Origin: Oceanobacillus piezotolerans | GTDB taxonomy: Bacteria > Bacillota > Bacilli > Bacillales > Amphibacillaceae | Assembly (NCBI RefSeq): GCF_003665065.1 | Contig: NZ_RCHR01000003.1 | Span: 434,001 to 498,000, forward strand | Direction of reading: 5' to 3' | DNA: 64,000 nt | In this document: positions 1 through 9,143 of the stretch, in pieces | Position numbering within the stretch: position 1 is the stretch's first letter | Layout of the letters: every line of letters begins with the position of its first letter | The notes under the pieces: generated by a model | Database searches by the model: none | The model's input: only the letters and a program-made list of their open reading frames with translations | What the model was told of the DNA's origin: nothing | Position numbers and translations under genes: made by a program

Positions 1-2
1 AA

Positions 3-986
3 TTTTTTGCTCGTTTAATATTTAGATTATTTGATGAATACGGACTGGTATTAGTGGACTCAGCTCATCCGCTTATAAGGAATTTAGAATCATCCTTCTT
101 TTTGCAGATGATTGAAAATCAGCAAAAAATTACAAATGAGGTACGATCGACATTAAAGCGATTGGGTGAAAAATCGTATACAGTACCTTTAGATGTAGAG
201 GAAAATGCGGCGAATTTGTTTTATCATAAGGGGCAGGAACGAATACTGCTTATGAGAGATGAGAATGGTGACTGGGTCGGAAAACAACAAGAGGTTAAAT
301 TTACTACTGAGGAAATCATTCAAATCGCCAAAGATCACCCAGAACAACTAAGTAATAATGTTGTTACACGCCCTCTTATGCAAGAATTAATCTTTCCAAC
401 TTTAGCATTTATTGGTGGGCCGGGTGAGATTAGTTATTGGGCTGGCTTGAAAACTGCTTTTCATACTCTTGGAGTAAAGATGCCTCCTGTTGTTCCTAGG
501 TTATCCTTCACATTTTTAGATAGTACTACTAATAAAGGATTGGAAAAATATAAGATAACAGTAGACGAAGCAATAAACGAAGGGTTGAATGAATTCAAAG
601 AAGAGTGGATTAAAAGTAAAAGCAATCCACCAATTGAAGACTTAGCTGCCGATTTGAAAAAAGCAATTGAGAAAGCTCATGCTCCTCTACGCAAAGTAGC
701 TAGTGATATACGTTCGGATATTAGAGATTTGAGTGAAAAGAATTTAACCTATTTAATGCGAGATGTGGAATTTCTAGAAAAAAGGATGAACAAGGCGGTT
801 GAAGAAAAATATGCAAAAGAATTAAATGACCTAAAAGGCATACAGCTTGCTTTACGACCTGCTGGTTTACAGGAGAGAATATGGAATCCTCTTCCACTCA
901 TCAATCAATATGGGGTAGCATTTGTTCATCAAACGATACATGCACCATGTTCATTTATGGAGGATCACTATGTGGTTCATATTTAA
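3..986 (+). CDS. bshC: Bacillithiol biosynthesis cysteine-adding enzyme BshC, C-terminal part
   Basis: The reading frame is open from the window edge, so the 5' end lies outside. BshC is the enzyme assigned to the last step of bacillithiol synthesis, joining cysteine to glucosaminyl-malate. Visible family features are the segment LFDEYGLVLVDSAHP at the start, the region around FIGGPGEISYWAGLK near the middle, and a long charged coiled-coil stretch (about residues 190-280) before the conserved end with RIWNPLPLINQYG. A GTG at 54 is internal, because homology continues upstream of it. The gene is followed by an intrinsic terminator at 1147. Its position just before mraZ matches B. subtilis yllA-mraZ. 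Identification is confident; the start cannot be seen. Confidence 0.93.
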   Translation, partial: FFARLIFRLFDEYGLVLVDSAHPLIRNLESSFFLQMIENQQKITNEVRSTLKRLGEKSYTVPLDVEENAANLFYHKGQERILLMRDENGDWVGKQQEVKFTTEEIIQIAKDHPEQLSNNVVTRPLMQELIFPTLAFIGGPGEISYWAGLKTAFHTLGVKMPPVVPRLSFTFLDSTTNKGLEKYKITVDEAINEGLNEFKEEWIKSKSNPPIEDLAADLKKAIEKAHAPLRKVASDIRSDIRDLSEKNLTYLMRDVEFLEKRMNKAVEEKYAKELNDLKGIQLALRPAGLQERIWNPLPLINQYGVAFVHQTIHAPCSFMEDHYVVHI

Positions 987-1038
987 AATATTCCTTAGCT
1001 GGAAGTAAGCCCCTTCGAGAAGTAGAGAAGAATAAAAG

Positions 1039-1140
1039 AAAGTAAACGCCCGATTCGTTAAACTTCATTCAGTGAGGAGGAAGAAATGCCCCCCACTGAA
1101 TGAAGTTTAACTTTTCCCACCACTTTCCACCACCTGAAGT
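1039..1140. repeat. Hairpin repeat, family B, copy 1
   Basis: This begins with AAACGCCCGATTCGTT, which also occurs at 18138-18153. It contains a perfect 17-bp inverted repeat (1058-1074 against 1094-1110) around a 19-nt purine-rich loop, followed by a C-rich tail. The second copy at 18137-18240 shares the head, the CACTGA-TGA-GTTT-ACTTT right arm and the CCAC-rich tail, but has a different left arm. Function is unknown. It may be a dispersed structured repeat or a small RNA. It lies between bshC and its terminator. Confidence 0.6.
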
Positions 1141-1146
1141 AGGAGA

Positions 1147-1177
1147 GCTGTCAATCGTTGGATTGGCGGCTTTTTTT
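1147..1177 (+). terminator. Intrinsic terminator after bshC
   Basis: A 10-bp stem (1147-1156 with 1161-1170, two G-T pairs) closes a GTTG loop and is followed by seven T residues. It separates bshC from the mraZ promoter. Confidence 0.85.
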
Positions 1178-1228
1178 GTGTTTAAAATATGGACTTAATC
1201 TCATTAGAAAAATTTTTTTGTTATTCAG

Positions 1229-1258
1229 GTGGTGAATTGTGGGGGGATGTGGTAATAT
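1229..1258 (+). promoter_or_regulatory. mraZ promoter with three MraZ-type boxes
   Basis: Three direct repeats, GTGGTG (1229), GTGGGG (1239) and GTGGTA (1249), lie at an exact 10-bp period. The last runs into an extended -10 element, TGG followed by TAATAT (1253-1258). A weak -35 (TGGTGA, 1230-1235) lies 17 bp upstream of that -10. MraZ is known to bind tandem TGGG/GTGG-type repeats in front of its own operon and repress it. The boxes cover the promoter spacer, which fits autorepression. Which bases are contacted is inference. Confidence 0.7.
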
Positions 1259-1286
1259 AAAATCATGAAAGTGGGGCGCATAATCG

Positions 1287-1718
1287 ATGTTCATGGGGGA
1301 ATTCAATCACAATATTGATACGAAGGGCAGAATGATTGTTCCATCGAAGTTCCGCGAAGAACTTGGAGAATCTTTTGTTGTCACCCGTGGATTAGATAAA
1401 TGCTTGTTTGCGTATCCAATGGAAGAATGGAAAGTATTGGAAGGAAAGATGAAAAAGCTCCCACTAACAAAAAAGGATGCTAGAGCATTTACACGTTTTT
1501 TCTTTTCTGGAGCAGTAGAATGCGAAGTGGACAAGCAGGGAAGAATAAATATACCACAAGCGCTTAGAACCTATGCTAATTTAGAAAAGGAATGTGTAGT
1601 CATTGGTGTATCCGATCGTATTGAAATTTGGGCAAATGAGAGCTGGCAAACATATGTTGATGAATCTGAAGAATCATTTGCTGAAATAGCTGAGAATCTA
1701 ATGGATTTTGATATCTAA
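1287..1718 (+). CDS. mraZ: Transcriptional regulator MraZ
   Basis: 143 residues, the usual length in Bacillus. MraZ is a ring-forming DNA-binding protein of the AbrB/SpoVT swapped-hairpin fold that controls the division and cell-wall cluster it heads. Two tandem MraZ domains are visible, each with the diagnostic motif: [13 protein letters not shown] (residues 11-23) and [13 protein letters not shown] (about 82-94). The start is MFMGEFNH, preceded by GTGGGG at 1271, which can act as ribosome binding site and resembles a fourth box. The next gene is rsmH, 36 bp downstream, as in nearly all bacteria. Confidence 0.97.
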   Translation: MFMGEFNHNIDTKGRMIVPSKFREELGESFVVTRGLDKCLFAYPMEEWKVLEGKMKKLPLTKKDARAFTRFFFSGAVECEVDKQGRINIPQALRTYANLEKECVVIGVSDRIEIWANESWQTYVDESEESFAEIAENLMDFDI

Positions 1719-1754
1719 TGGTTCGCTCTAGAATAATAAAAGTGGGTGTCTATC

Positions 1755-2732
1755 ATGTTTGAACATTACAGTGTATTAAAAGAAGAAACAATTGAAGGAC
1801 TTCATATTAAGCCGAATGGTACGTACATAGATTGTACTTTAGGGGCTGGCGGCCACTCAGAGGAGATTGTTTCCAGATTAGGTAACGACGGTTTGTTAAT
1901 TGCGTTTGATCAAGATCTAGATGCATTAGAAGCTGCTAAAGAAAGATTGTCCTCATATGACAAGGAGATTCTCTTTATCCATTCTAATTTTAGAAATTTA
2001 GAGAAAAAACTTGCGGAACACAATATAAAGAAAGTGGATGGGATTGTGTTTGATCTAGGTGTCTCTTCCCCGCAGTTAGATAGAGGGGAAAGGGGTTTTA
2101 GTTATCATCAAGAGGCAAAGCTGGATATGAGAATGGATCAAACAAGCGATCTAACTGCATTTGAAATTGTAAATACCTGGTCATACAATCAACTGGTTTC
2201 TATCTTTTTTAAATATGGAGAAGAAAAATTCTCGAAGCAAATTGCAAGGAATATTGAAAAGTACAGAGAGACGAAGGAAATACTTACAACTCAAGAATTA
2301 GTAGAAATTATAAAAGAAGCTATTCCTGCCCCTGCTAGAAGAAAAGGGGGACACCCCGCAAAGCGCATCTTTCAAGCAATTCGAATAGCCGTTAATGATG
2401 AACTAGAAGCTTTCAATGATGCACTACATCAGGCAGGTAGGGTTGTTGATGTGGATGGAAGAATAGCAGTAATCACGTTTCATTCGCTTGAAGATCGAAT
2501 TTGTAAGCAAGCATTTAAAAAATGGAGTACTAATAAAGAAACACCAAAGAATCTACCGATAATTCCTGAAGGGTTCGAAGCTCCGTTTCATCTGGTAACA
2601 AGAAAGCCGATAGTTGCAGGGAATGAAGAACTAGAAGAAAACCGCCGTTCCCGTTCAGCTAAATTACGAATTGTAGAAAAGGTTAAACCGTGGAATGAAG
2701 AATTTATATATCAAGAAGGGTGGAATAAATGA
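1755..2732 (+). CDS. rsmH: 16S rRNA (cytosine-1402 N4)-methyltransferase RsmH (MraW)
   Basis: 325 residues. It methylates N4 of C1402 in the decoding centre of 16S rRNA, using S-adenosylmethionine. Visible motifs: the SAM-binding loop [13 protein letters not shown] near residue 27, [14 protein letters not shown] near 100, the ERGFSY/DMRMD region, and [11 protein letters not shown] with the family-typical [11 protein letters not shown] near the C-terminus. The ATG at 1755 (MFEHYSVL) is preferred over an in-frame GTG at 1746, because homologues start at MF-H and the purine-rich GTGGG lies just upstream. The stop overlaps the ftsL start, indicating translational coupling. Confidence 0.97.
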   Translation: MFEHYSVLKEETIEGLHIKPNGTYIDCTLGAGGHSEEIVSRLGNDGLLIAFDQDLDALEAAKERLSSYDKEILFIHSNFRNLEKKLAEHNIKKVDGIVFDLGVSSPQLDRGERGFSYHQEAKLDMRMDQTSDLTAFEIVNTWSYNQLVSIFFKYGEEKFSKQIARNIEKYRETKEILTTQELVEIIKEAIPAPARRKGGHPAKRIFQAIRIAVNDELEAFNDALHQAGRVVDVDGRIAVITFHSLEDRICKQAFKKWSTNKETPKNLPIIPEGFEAPFHLVTRKPIVAGNEELEENRRSRSAKLRIVEKVKPWNEEFIYQEGWNK

Positions 2733-3109
2733 TGAGTGCAGATTATGCTCGCAACTGGCAGCAATTAAATCCAAAACAATCTCCAAAAAAGGAACAGCAG
2801 CATGCGGTTAAAAAATCGCGAAAAACTGGATGGATTACTAAGGGAGAAAAAGTAATTTATTCATTCACATTCGCTGCTATGATCGTTGCAGGCATATTTA
2901 TCGTGTCATATTCCTCCTTAAATGACTCTTTAAACCGAGAACTGCAATCATTGGAGGAAAATGTTAAAACACAGGTTGTAGTGAATGAAGGTCTTATCTT
3001 TGAGAAAAAGGAATTAAGTCGTCCTGAACGAATCATCGAAATTGCAAAGCAAAACGGGCTGAAAATACAACAGGCAGAAGTGAAACAAGCACAAACTTTT
3101 AACAACTAG
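2729..3109 (+). CDS. ftsL: Cell division protein FtsL
   Basis: 126 residues. A small bitopic membrane protein of the divisome that forms a complex with DivIC and DivIB and helps to activate septal peptidoglycan synthesis. The layout is typical: a basic cytoplasmic N-terminus (to about residue 45), one transmembrane segment (about 46-64, [16 protein letters not shown]), and an extracellular leucine-rich coiled coil ending in the conserved [15 protein letters not shown]. Two adjacent ATG codons (2729, 2732) both fit the ribosome binding site GAAGGGTGG. The start overlaps the rsmH stop, and pbpB follows 16 bp downstream. Sequence is poorly conserved in this family, so position and topology carry weight. 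Confidence 0.93.
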   Translation: MMSADYARNWQQLNPKQSPKKEQQHAVKKSRKTGWITKGEKVIYSFTFAAMIVAGIFIVSYSSLNDSLNRELQSLEENVKTQVVVNEGLIFEKKELSRPERIIEIAKQNGLKIQQAEVKQAQTFNN

Positions 3110-3125
3110 TTCAGGAGTGGTCATT

Positions 3126-5345
3126 ATGAGGAAAAACAAAAACACCCACTTTATGGCGGGTGTTCTCATTATTCTTTTCTCTGTCCTCTTCGTCATTCTT
3201 GCAGGCCGATTTATGTATATTCAAGCAACAGGAGAAGTGCAAGGAGTATCATTAGAGGAATTCGCTGACCAAAAACGTACTGCTGCGTATTCTTTAGAAT
3301 CAGAAAGAGGAAAAATCTACGATAATAATGGAATGACTTTAGCGTACGACATGCCCGTCTATCGTATTTATGCAATAGTCGACGAGGCATATTCTGAAGG
3401 ACTTGATGAACCTAAGCATGTAGTAGATCCGAACGCTACTGCTGAAGCATTAGCCCCGTATCTTGGATTGGAAGCGAATGAAATACAAGATAAACTTGAA
3501 AGTGGAATTGCTGAGGGGAGATTCCAAGTTGAATTTGGAAATGCGGGAAAAGATCTATCGAAACAAACCCGGGATGAAATCCTCGAATTGAATCTTCCAG
3601 GAATTAATTTTGAAGAAGACTCCTTAAGATATTACCCAAATGCAATGTTTGCTTCTCAAATCATTGGCTTTGCTCAAGAGACAGAAACAGAGGTAGAAGG
3701 AGAAATAGTCAGGGAAATTAACGGCATAGCTGGAATTGAAAAAGAAATGAATGAGATTCTTAAAGGTCAGAACGGCTATATTTCCTATCAACGAGATAAG
3801 TATAATAACCGACTGCTAGATCCCAATGAAGTGGTAAGAGAGCCACAGGACGGGGATGATGTTTATTTAACTATTGATCAAAAGATCCAAACGCTAGTAG
3901 AAGATGTTCTTACTCAGGTACAAAAGGAATATAATCCTAAGCGATTGACTGCAGTCGTAATGAACCCCAAAACAGGTGAGGTATTAGCGATGGGGAATCG
4001 ACCAAGCTATAACCCGAATAATCCTGAAAACGTAGAGAATTGGTATAATGATGTCATTTCTAGTCCTTTTGAATTAGGTTCCACTGTCAAAATGATTACC
4101 TGGGCAGCAGCTATAGAAGAAGGGGTATATAATGGTAACGAAAAATACCAGTCCGGAACTTACCAAGCAAACGAAGCTATTAATCCCGTTCGTGACTATA
4201 ATAGCGGACGCGGTTTTGGTGTCATCTCTTACGATGAGGGATTTGCTAGATCTTCTAATGTTGCGTCGGCCAAGCTTGTCTGGGAAAAATTAGGAACAGA
4301 GAAATTCCTTGAGTATTTACAAGCATTTGACTTAGATAAAAAAACAGGTATTGATCTGCCTGGAGAAGTAGCAGGACAGATATTATACAATTGGCCTTTA
4401 GAAAAAATTACGACCTCATTTGGTCAAGGTTCTACTTTTACGCCTATTCAGTTAGTAAAGGCTGCTACTGCAGTAGCAAATGACGGTAAGATGGTAAAGC
4501 CATATGTAATTGATAAGATAGTAGATTCTTCTACTGGGAAAGTCATAGAAGAAAATAAACCAGAAGAAGTAGGTCAACCAATATCTAAAGAAACTGCTGA
4601 TCATATGTTAAAACTGCTAGATTCAGTGGTTAATAGTGAGGTAGGTTCTGGTAAGAAGTTCAAACTAGAAGATTATACTGCTGGCGGGAAATCTGGTACA
4701 GCTGAAATCCCAAATCCTAATGGGGGTGGATACCTTACAGGAAGAGAGAATTATGTTTTCTCATTTTTGGGTATGGCTCCGATTGAAGATCCACAACTAA
4801 TTATGTATGTAGCAGTTAAACAGCCAGAATTAGAAAGTAGTCAAGTAGGTTCGGATCCAGTCTCATTTATATTTAAGAATGTAATGGAGAATAGCTTGCA
4901 TTATTTAAATATTAATCCTGATAAAGAGCCTAAAGAGGAAACCAATTTGTTAAAAGTACCTGAATTGATCGGTAAGAATGCAATATCTACTCAGGAAGAG
5001 TTAATAAAGAATGGTGCAAAAGTAACCTTAATAGGAAATGGGGAGAAGATTACAGCATCTAATATTCAAGCAGGTGAAGAAATTCTATCTCAAGAGAGAA
5101 TTATATTGATTACTGATAAGCCTTCTATGCCGAATATATTAGGTTGGTCGATGAGAGAGGTCATGCAATTAGCCGATCTAATGAATCTGCAAATTGAAAC
5201 GTTTGGTAATGGATATGTCACTACACAAAGTGTACAAGAAGGTGCGAATCTTCAAGAAGGGGATTATTTAGGGGTGGAACTACAGCCGCCGAATTCGAAC
5301 GATCAAGATACTGAAACCGAAGAAGGAACGGAACAAGAATCTTGA
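3126..5345 (+). CDS. pbpB: Penicillin-binding protein 2B, septal transpeptidase
   Basis: 739 residues. A class B penicillin-binding protein that cross-links septal peptidoglycan. Order: short cytoplasmic tail, transmembrane segment (about 10-30), pedestal/dimerisation domain, transpeptidase domain with active-site STVK (319-322), SSN (376-378) and KSGT (522-525), then two C-terminal PASTA domains (about 600-715). An acidic tail closes the protein. The ATG at 3126 is chosen over GTG 3117 because AGGAG (3113-3117) lies 8 bases before it. The partner gene spoVD follows, as in B. subtilis, and the two proteins share architecture but have different roles. Confidence 0.96.
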   Translation: MRKNKNTHFMAGVLIILFSVLFVILAGRFMYIQATGEVQGVSLEEFADQKRTAAYSLESERGKIYDNNGMTLAYDMPVYRIYAIVDEAYSEGLDEPKHVVDPNATAEALAPYLGLEANEIQDKLESGIAEGRFQVEFGNAGKDLSKQTRDEILELNLPGINFEEDSLRYYPNAMFASQIIGFAQETETEVEGEIVREINGIAGIEKEMNEILKGQNGYISYQRDKYNNRLLDPNEVVREPQDGDDVYLTIDQKIQTLVEDVLTQVQKEYNPKRLTAVVMNPKTGEVLAMGNRPSYNPNNPENVENWYNDVISSPFELGSTVKMITWAAAIEEGVYNGNEKYQSGTYQANEAINPVRDYNSGRGFGVISYDEGFARSSNVASAKLVWEKLGTEKFLEYLQAFDLDKKTGIDLPGEVAGQILYNWPLEKITTSFGQGSTFTPIQLVKAATAVANDGKMVKPYVIDKIVDSSTGKVIEENKPEEVGQPISKETADHMLKLLDSVVNSEVGSGKKFKLEDYTAGGKSGTAEIPNPNGGGYLTGRENYVFSFLGMAPIEDPQLIMYVAVKQPELESSQVGSDPVSFIFKNVMENSLHYLNINPDKEPKEETNLLKVPELIGKNAISTQEELIKNGAKVTLIGNGEKITASNIQAGEEILSQERIILITDKPSMPNILGWSMREVMQLADLMNLQIETFGNGYVTTQSVQEGANLQEGDYLGVELQPPNSNDQDTETEEGTEQES

Positions 5346-5434
5346 GCAATTTCCCTTCTATAAGAAGCAGTGTTCTATTCTTTTTCTTAACAACATATAG
5401 TTGATACAAGCCTACCTATGAAAAGGGGATGAAA

Positions 5435-7378
5435 ATGAAGCGTGTATCAGCTGTAACTGTTAGAAAACGAATCGTCACTGTTTTTCTTTTTGCAATCCTT
5501 ATCTTCGTAATTATTGATATACGATTAGGATATGTCCAATTTTTCTTAGGGGATAAATTGGTTGGACAAGCTACTGATTTATGGACTAGGGATATTGTTT
5601 TTGAGCCAGAACGTGGCCTGATTTTGGATGCAAATGGGGAGGCACTTGCTGAAAATGTAACTGCTCCATCTATTGTTGTCGTTCCAAGACAAATTACAAA
5701 CCCAGATGAAACTGCAGAGAAATTAGCAAAAGTGTTAGAAATGTCCGTTGAAGAAATGAAGGGAATTATTACACAAAGTAAATCCAGTGTGAATATTAGG
5801 CCAGAAGGAATTAAAATATCCCCATATCAAGAATCTGCTATCCGGACTTTAAATATGGAAGGAGTTTATCTATCTAAAGACTCAAGAAGACATTATCCAT
5901 TTGGAGATGACCTTTCCCATGTTCTAGGCTTTGCTGGGATAGATAATCAGGGGTTGATGGGACTAGAGCTATTCTATGACGATATGTTAAGTGGGGAAAA
6001 AGGGAGCTTGTCCTTTTATTCGGATGCAAAGGGGAGAAGATTGGAAACCCTAGCAGATGTCTATTATCCCCCAAAAGATGGACTTCATTTAAAAACCACC
6101 ATTGATTCAAAGGTGCAAACGATTATCGAGAGAGAATTAGATTTGGCTGCCTCAAAATATAATCCCGATTCTGCTTTGGCGATTGCTGTCAACCCCAAAA
6201 CCGGTGGTATCCTGGGGATGTCTTCCAGACCTAATTTTAATCCAGAAAATTATCAAGAAGTAGATCAATCTGTCTTTAATCGTAATTTACCTATATGGAG
6301 TACGTATGAACCGGGTTCAACATTTAAAATCATTACCCTCGCTGCTGCGCTAGAGGAAGATATGGTGGATTTGCGAGAGGATGAATTTCATGACGGTGGT
6401 TCAATTAAGGTAGAGGGTGCTACCATTCATTGCTGGAAAAGTGGTGGGCATGGGCATCAAACCTATTTGGAAGTCGTGCAAAACTCATGCAACCCAGGTT
6501 TTGTTAATTTAGGTCAGAAGCTTGGAACTGAAAAATTATTTTCATATATCGATGCATTTGGTTTTGGAGAGCAAACAGGGATTGACCTTCAGGGAGAAGC
6601 AAGTGGGATTCTTTTTCGCCCAGAGAATGTAGGTCCAGTTGAATTAGCAACTACCGCCTTTGGTCAAGGCGTTTCTGTTACGCCTATTCAACAAGTAATG
6701 GCGGTATCAGCAGCAGTTAATGGTGGATATCTGTATGAACCATATATAGCTGAAGAGTGGCTTGATCCACAAACAGAACAGATAGTGGAGAAAAGGGAGC
6801 CAAAGCTAAAAGAAAGAGTCATCTCTGAATCCACATCTAAGGAAGTTCGTTATGCTTTAGAAAGCGTGGTTGCACAAGGGTCAGGTAGATCAGCTTATGT
6901 TGAAGGGTACCGAGTTGGCGGAAAAACAGGAACAGCCCAAAAAGTAGGGCCGCATGGAGGCTATCTTGAAAATAATTATGTAGTATCCTTTATAGGGTTC
7001 GCTCCTGCAGATGATCCAGAAATTGTTGTTTATGTTGCTGTAGACAATCCAAAAAATACCATCCAATTTGGTGGAGTAGTTGCAGCGCCAATAGTTGGTG
7101 CGATTATCGGTGATAGTTTAAGAGCAATGGAAGTCGAGCCAAGAGAGGGCGGAATGGATAAAGAATACCAATGGCCAGAACAACCAGCCGTAGAAATTCC
7201 TGATTTAATAGGGAAAACAACGAGTGAGTTAAACGAAATGTTAATCAATCTATCCGTTGAGACAAGTGGTTCAGGAGAATATATTATTGACCAAGCTCCA
7301 TCTGCCGGCACAAAGCTAGAACAAGGCTCTACAGTAAGAATTTATTTGGGAGATGATATCAGTAATGACACAGAATGA
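5435..7378 (+). CDS. spoVD: Stage V sporulation protein D, sporulation-specific PBP
   Basis: 647 residues. A class B transpeptidase that works with SpoVE in spore cortex synthesis in the mother cell outer forespore membrane. One transmembrane segment (about 12-30); PBP dimer domain; catalytic motifs STFK (295-298), SCN (351-353) and KTGT (497-500); a single C-terminal PASTA domain. The GVYL-KDSRRHYPFG and SHVLGFAGIDNQGL blocks are SpoVD-like. ATG 5435 has AAAAGGGG six bases upstream; an in-frame ATG at 5429 is too close to it. In B. subtilis the gene is sigma-E dependent; I could not find a convincing sigma-E promoter in the 89-bp gap before it. Confidence 0.96.
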   Translation: MKRVSAVTVRKRIVTVFLFAILIFVIIDIRLGYVQFFLGDKLVGQATDLWTRDIVFEPERGLILDANGEALAENVTAPSIVVVPRQITNPDETAEKLAKVLEMSVEEMKGIITQSKSSVNIRPEGIKISPYQESAIRTLNMEGVYLSKDSRRHYPFGDDLSHVLGFAGIDNQGLMGLELFYDDMLSGEKGSLSFYSDAKGRRLETLADVYYPPKDGLHLKTTIDSKVQTIIERELDLAASKYNPDSALAIAVNPKTGGILGMSSRPNFNPENYQEVDQSVFNRNLPIWSTYEPGSTFKIITLAAALEEDMVDLREDEFHDGGSIKVEGATIHCWKSGGHGHQTYLEVVQNSCNPGFVNLGQKLGTEKLFSYIDAFGFGEQTGIDLQGEASGILFRPENVGPVELATTAFGQGVSVTPIQQVMAVSAAVNGGYLYEPYIAEEWLDPQTEQIVEKREPKLKERVISESTSKEVRYALESVVAQGSGRSAYVEGYRVGGKTGTAQKVGPHGGYLENNYVVSFIGFAPADDPEIVVYVAVDNPKNTIQFGGVVAAPIVGAIIGDSLRAMEVEPREGGMDKEYQWPEQPAVEIPDLIGKTTSELNEMLINLSVETSGSGEYIIDQAPSAGTKLEQGSTVRIYLGDDISNDTE

Positions 7379-7635
7379 TTTTCTGATATAATGAATGGGG
7401 CATAAACCGGTTCAATATTCCCAACTTGTGATACTCCAAGTAGATGAATTTATAAGGTTTTTACTGGGGTAATGTTTTTCGAATTTGTACAATATCATAC
7501 CCTGTTAGTGTAAGTCAGCAGATAATGACGAAACCTCCATACAGGGTACTTCTAATAAGTTGGCCAGTCAGTAATTGGAGATAACTATATTTGAAGACTG
7601 CCGGATAGTATCCAAAAATGGGCCACTTACATAAT

Positions 7636-7670
7636 ATGTTAAACATCAAGGCATAAAGGATGTTTAACAT
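7636..7670 (+). promoter_or_regulatory. Hairpin covering the murE ribosome binding site and start codon
   Basis: A perfect 12-bp inverted repeat (7636-7647 with 7659-7670) has an 11-base loop. The Shine-Dalgarno sequence AAAGGA (7655-7660) sits in the loop and the first bases of the right arm, and the first two bases of the ATG (7669) close the stem. Such a structure in mRNA would limit ribosome access to murE. No ligand or regulator can be named from the sequence. The rest of the 290-bp spoVD-murE gap holds no gene that I recognise. Confidence 0.6.
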
Positions 7671-9138
7671 GAAAATACAAGAACTATTAAAAAGCATTCC
7701 ATTCCATCAAACAACTGCACTACTTAGTGATACAGTTGTAACTGGAATTGAAGTGGATTCTCGTCTAGTAAGAGATGGCAACATATTTGTATGCATTGAA
7801 GGATTTACTACAGACGGACATAATTATATACAAGACGCCGAATTAAATGGGGCAGCAGCTATTATTTCGCAGAAGAAAGTAACAGCAAACATACCAGTTA
7901 TTATTGTAAATGATACGAATAGAGCGCTTGCTATGCTGGCTTCCAAGTTTTATCAATATCCAAGCAACGAAGTTACCCTAATCGGAGTAACGGGAACAAA
8001 TGGTAAAACAACGGTTACTTATTTACTGGAAAGGATATTTCAGATAGCGAAGAAAAAGACTGGGGTTATTGGTACGATTCAAATGAAGATAGGAGAGGAC
8101 ACTTATCCTGTTGAGAATACTACCCCCAATGCACTTGAGTTACAAAAGTCTTTAAGGAAAATGGTTGATGAAAAGGTGGAACATGTTTTAATGGAAGTCT
8201 CGTCCCATGCTTTAGATTTGGGAAGAGTTTATGGGACTGACTATGACATAGCCGTCTTTACTAATTTATCACAGGATCATTTAGATTATCATTCTACATT
8301 AGAAGATTATTTGCAGGCAAAAAGTCTGTTGTTCAGTCAGTTGGGAAATAGCTATAATAAAGGAAAGCCTCGATATGCAATTGTAAATCAAGATGATAAA
8401 GCAACAACCCTATTAAAGAAAGTAACTGCACAGCCAGTTTTAACCTATGGTTGTAAGAATAAAGCAGATGTGGAAGCAAAGAATATTCATATTGGTGCCA
8501 GCGGAACATCTTTTCTTTTAGTGACACCAATTGGGGATATTGATATAAACAGCAAATTAAGAGGCATGTTTAATGTTTATAATATGTTAGCTGCTGCAGC
8601 GTGCGCGATTGCTTCCAACATATCCTTATCTAATATAAAATTAGCTTTGGAGAGTATGGAGGGTGTAAGTGGCAGGTTTGAGGTAGTTGAAGAAGAGCTT
8701 CCTTATACGGTGATTGTAGATTACGCACATACACCGGATTCTTTAGAGAATGTCCTTCAAACTATTAAAGAATTTAGTGAGAATAAAATTTATGTAGTAG
8801 TTGGCTGTGGAGGAGACCGTGACCGTACAAAGCGACCACTAATGGCAAATATTGCTGTGAGCTATGCAGATTATGCCTTTTTTACATCAGATAACCCACG
8901 AACTGAGGAACCTTATCGGATTCTTGAGGAAATGGTAGATGGATTAAAAAAGCAAACTGCATATGAAGTTATACTTGATAGAAAAGAGGCAATATATAAA
9001 GCAATTCATCAAGCAGAGCAAGGAGACGTCGTCCTTATTGCTGGTAAGGGACATGAAACATATCAGCAAATCGGTTTGACGAAACATTATTTCGATGACA
9101 GAGAAGTTGCAAAGCAAGCAATAAAATCAAGGGAGTAA
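7669..9138 (+). CDS. murE: UDP-MurNAc-L-Ala-D-Glu:meso-diaminopimelate ligase MurE
   Basis: 489 residues. A cytoplasmic ATP-dependent ligase adding the third residue of the peptidoglycan stem peptide. Mur ligase N-terminal domain, central ATPase domain with the P-loop GVTGTNGKTTVTY (about residue 108), and the C-terminal domain. The motif DNPR in FTSDNPRTEEP marks the meso-diaminopimelate-using type. Also seen: the MEVSSHALDLGRV block and the end motif IAGKGHETYQQ. ATG 7669 is preferred to ATG 7660 because AAAGGA overlaps the latter. murF follows after 5 bp. Confidence 0.97.
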   Translation: MKIQELLKSIPFHQTTALLSDTVVTGIEVDSRLVRDGNIFVCIEGFTTDGHNYIQDAELNGAAAIISQKKVTANIPVIIVNDTNRALAMLASKFYQYPSNEVTLIGVTGTNGKTTVTYLLERIFQIAKKKTGVIGTIQMKIGEDTYPVENTTPNALELQKSLRKMVDEKVEHVLMEVSSHALDLGRVYGTDYDIAVFTNLSQDHLDYHSTLEDYLQAKSLLFSQLGNSYNKGKPRYAIVNQDDKATTLLKKVTAQPVLTYGCKNKADVEAKNIHIGASGTSFLLVTPIGDIDINSKLRGMFNVYNMLAAAACAIASNISLSNIKLALESMEGVSGRFEVVEEELPYTVIVDYAHTPDSLENVLQTIKEFSENKIYVVVGCGGDRDRTKRPLMANIAVSYADYAFFTSDNPRTEEPYRILEEMVDGLKKQTAYEVILDRKEAIYKAIHQAEQGDVVLIAGKGHETYQQIGLTKHYFDDREVAKQAIKSRE

Positions 9139-9143
9139 TAAAT

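Noticed and set aside
5346-5434. Sigma-E promoter for spoVD
   Set aside because: GATACAAG at 5403 resembles a -10, but no matching -35 lies at the right distance.
7652-7668. murE start at ATG 7660
   Set aside because: The Shine-Dalgarno AAAGGA overlaps this ATG; ATG 7669 is correctly spaced and gives the usual N-terminus.
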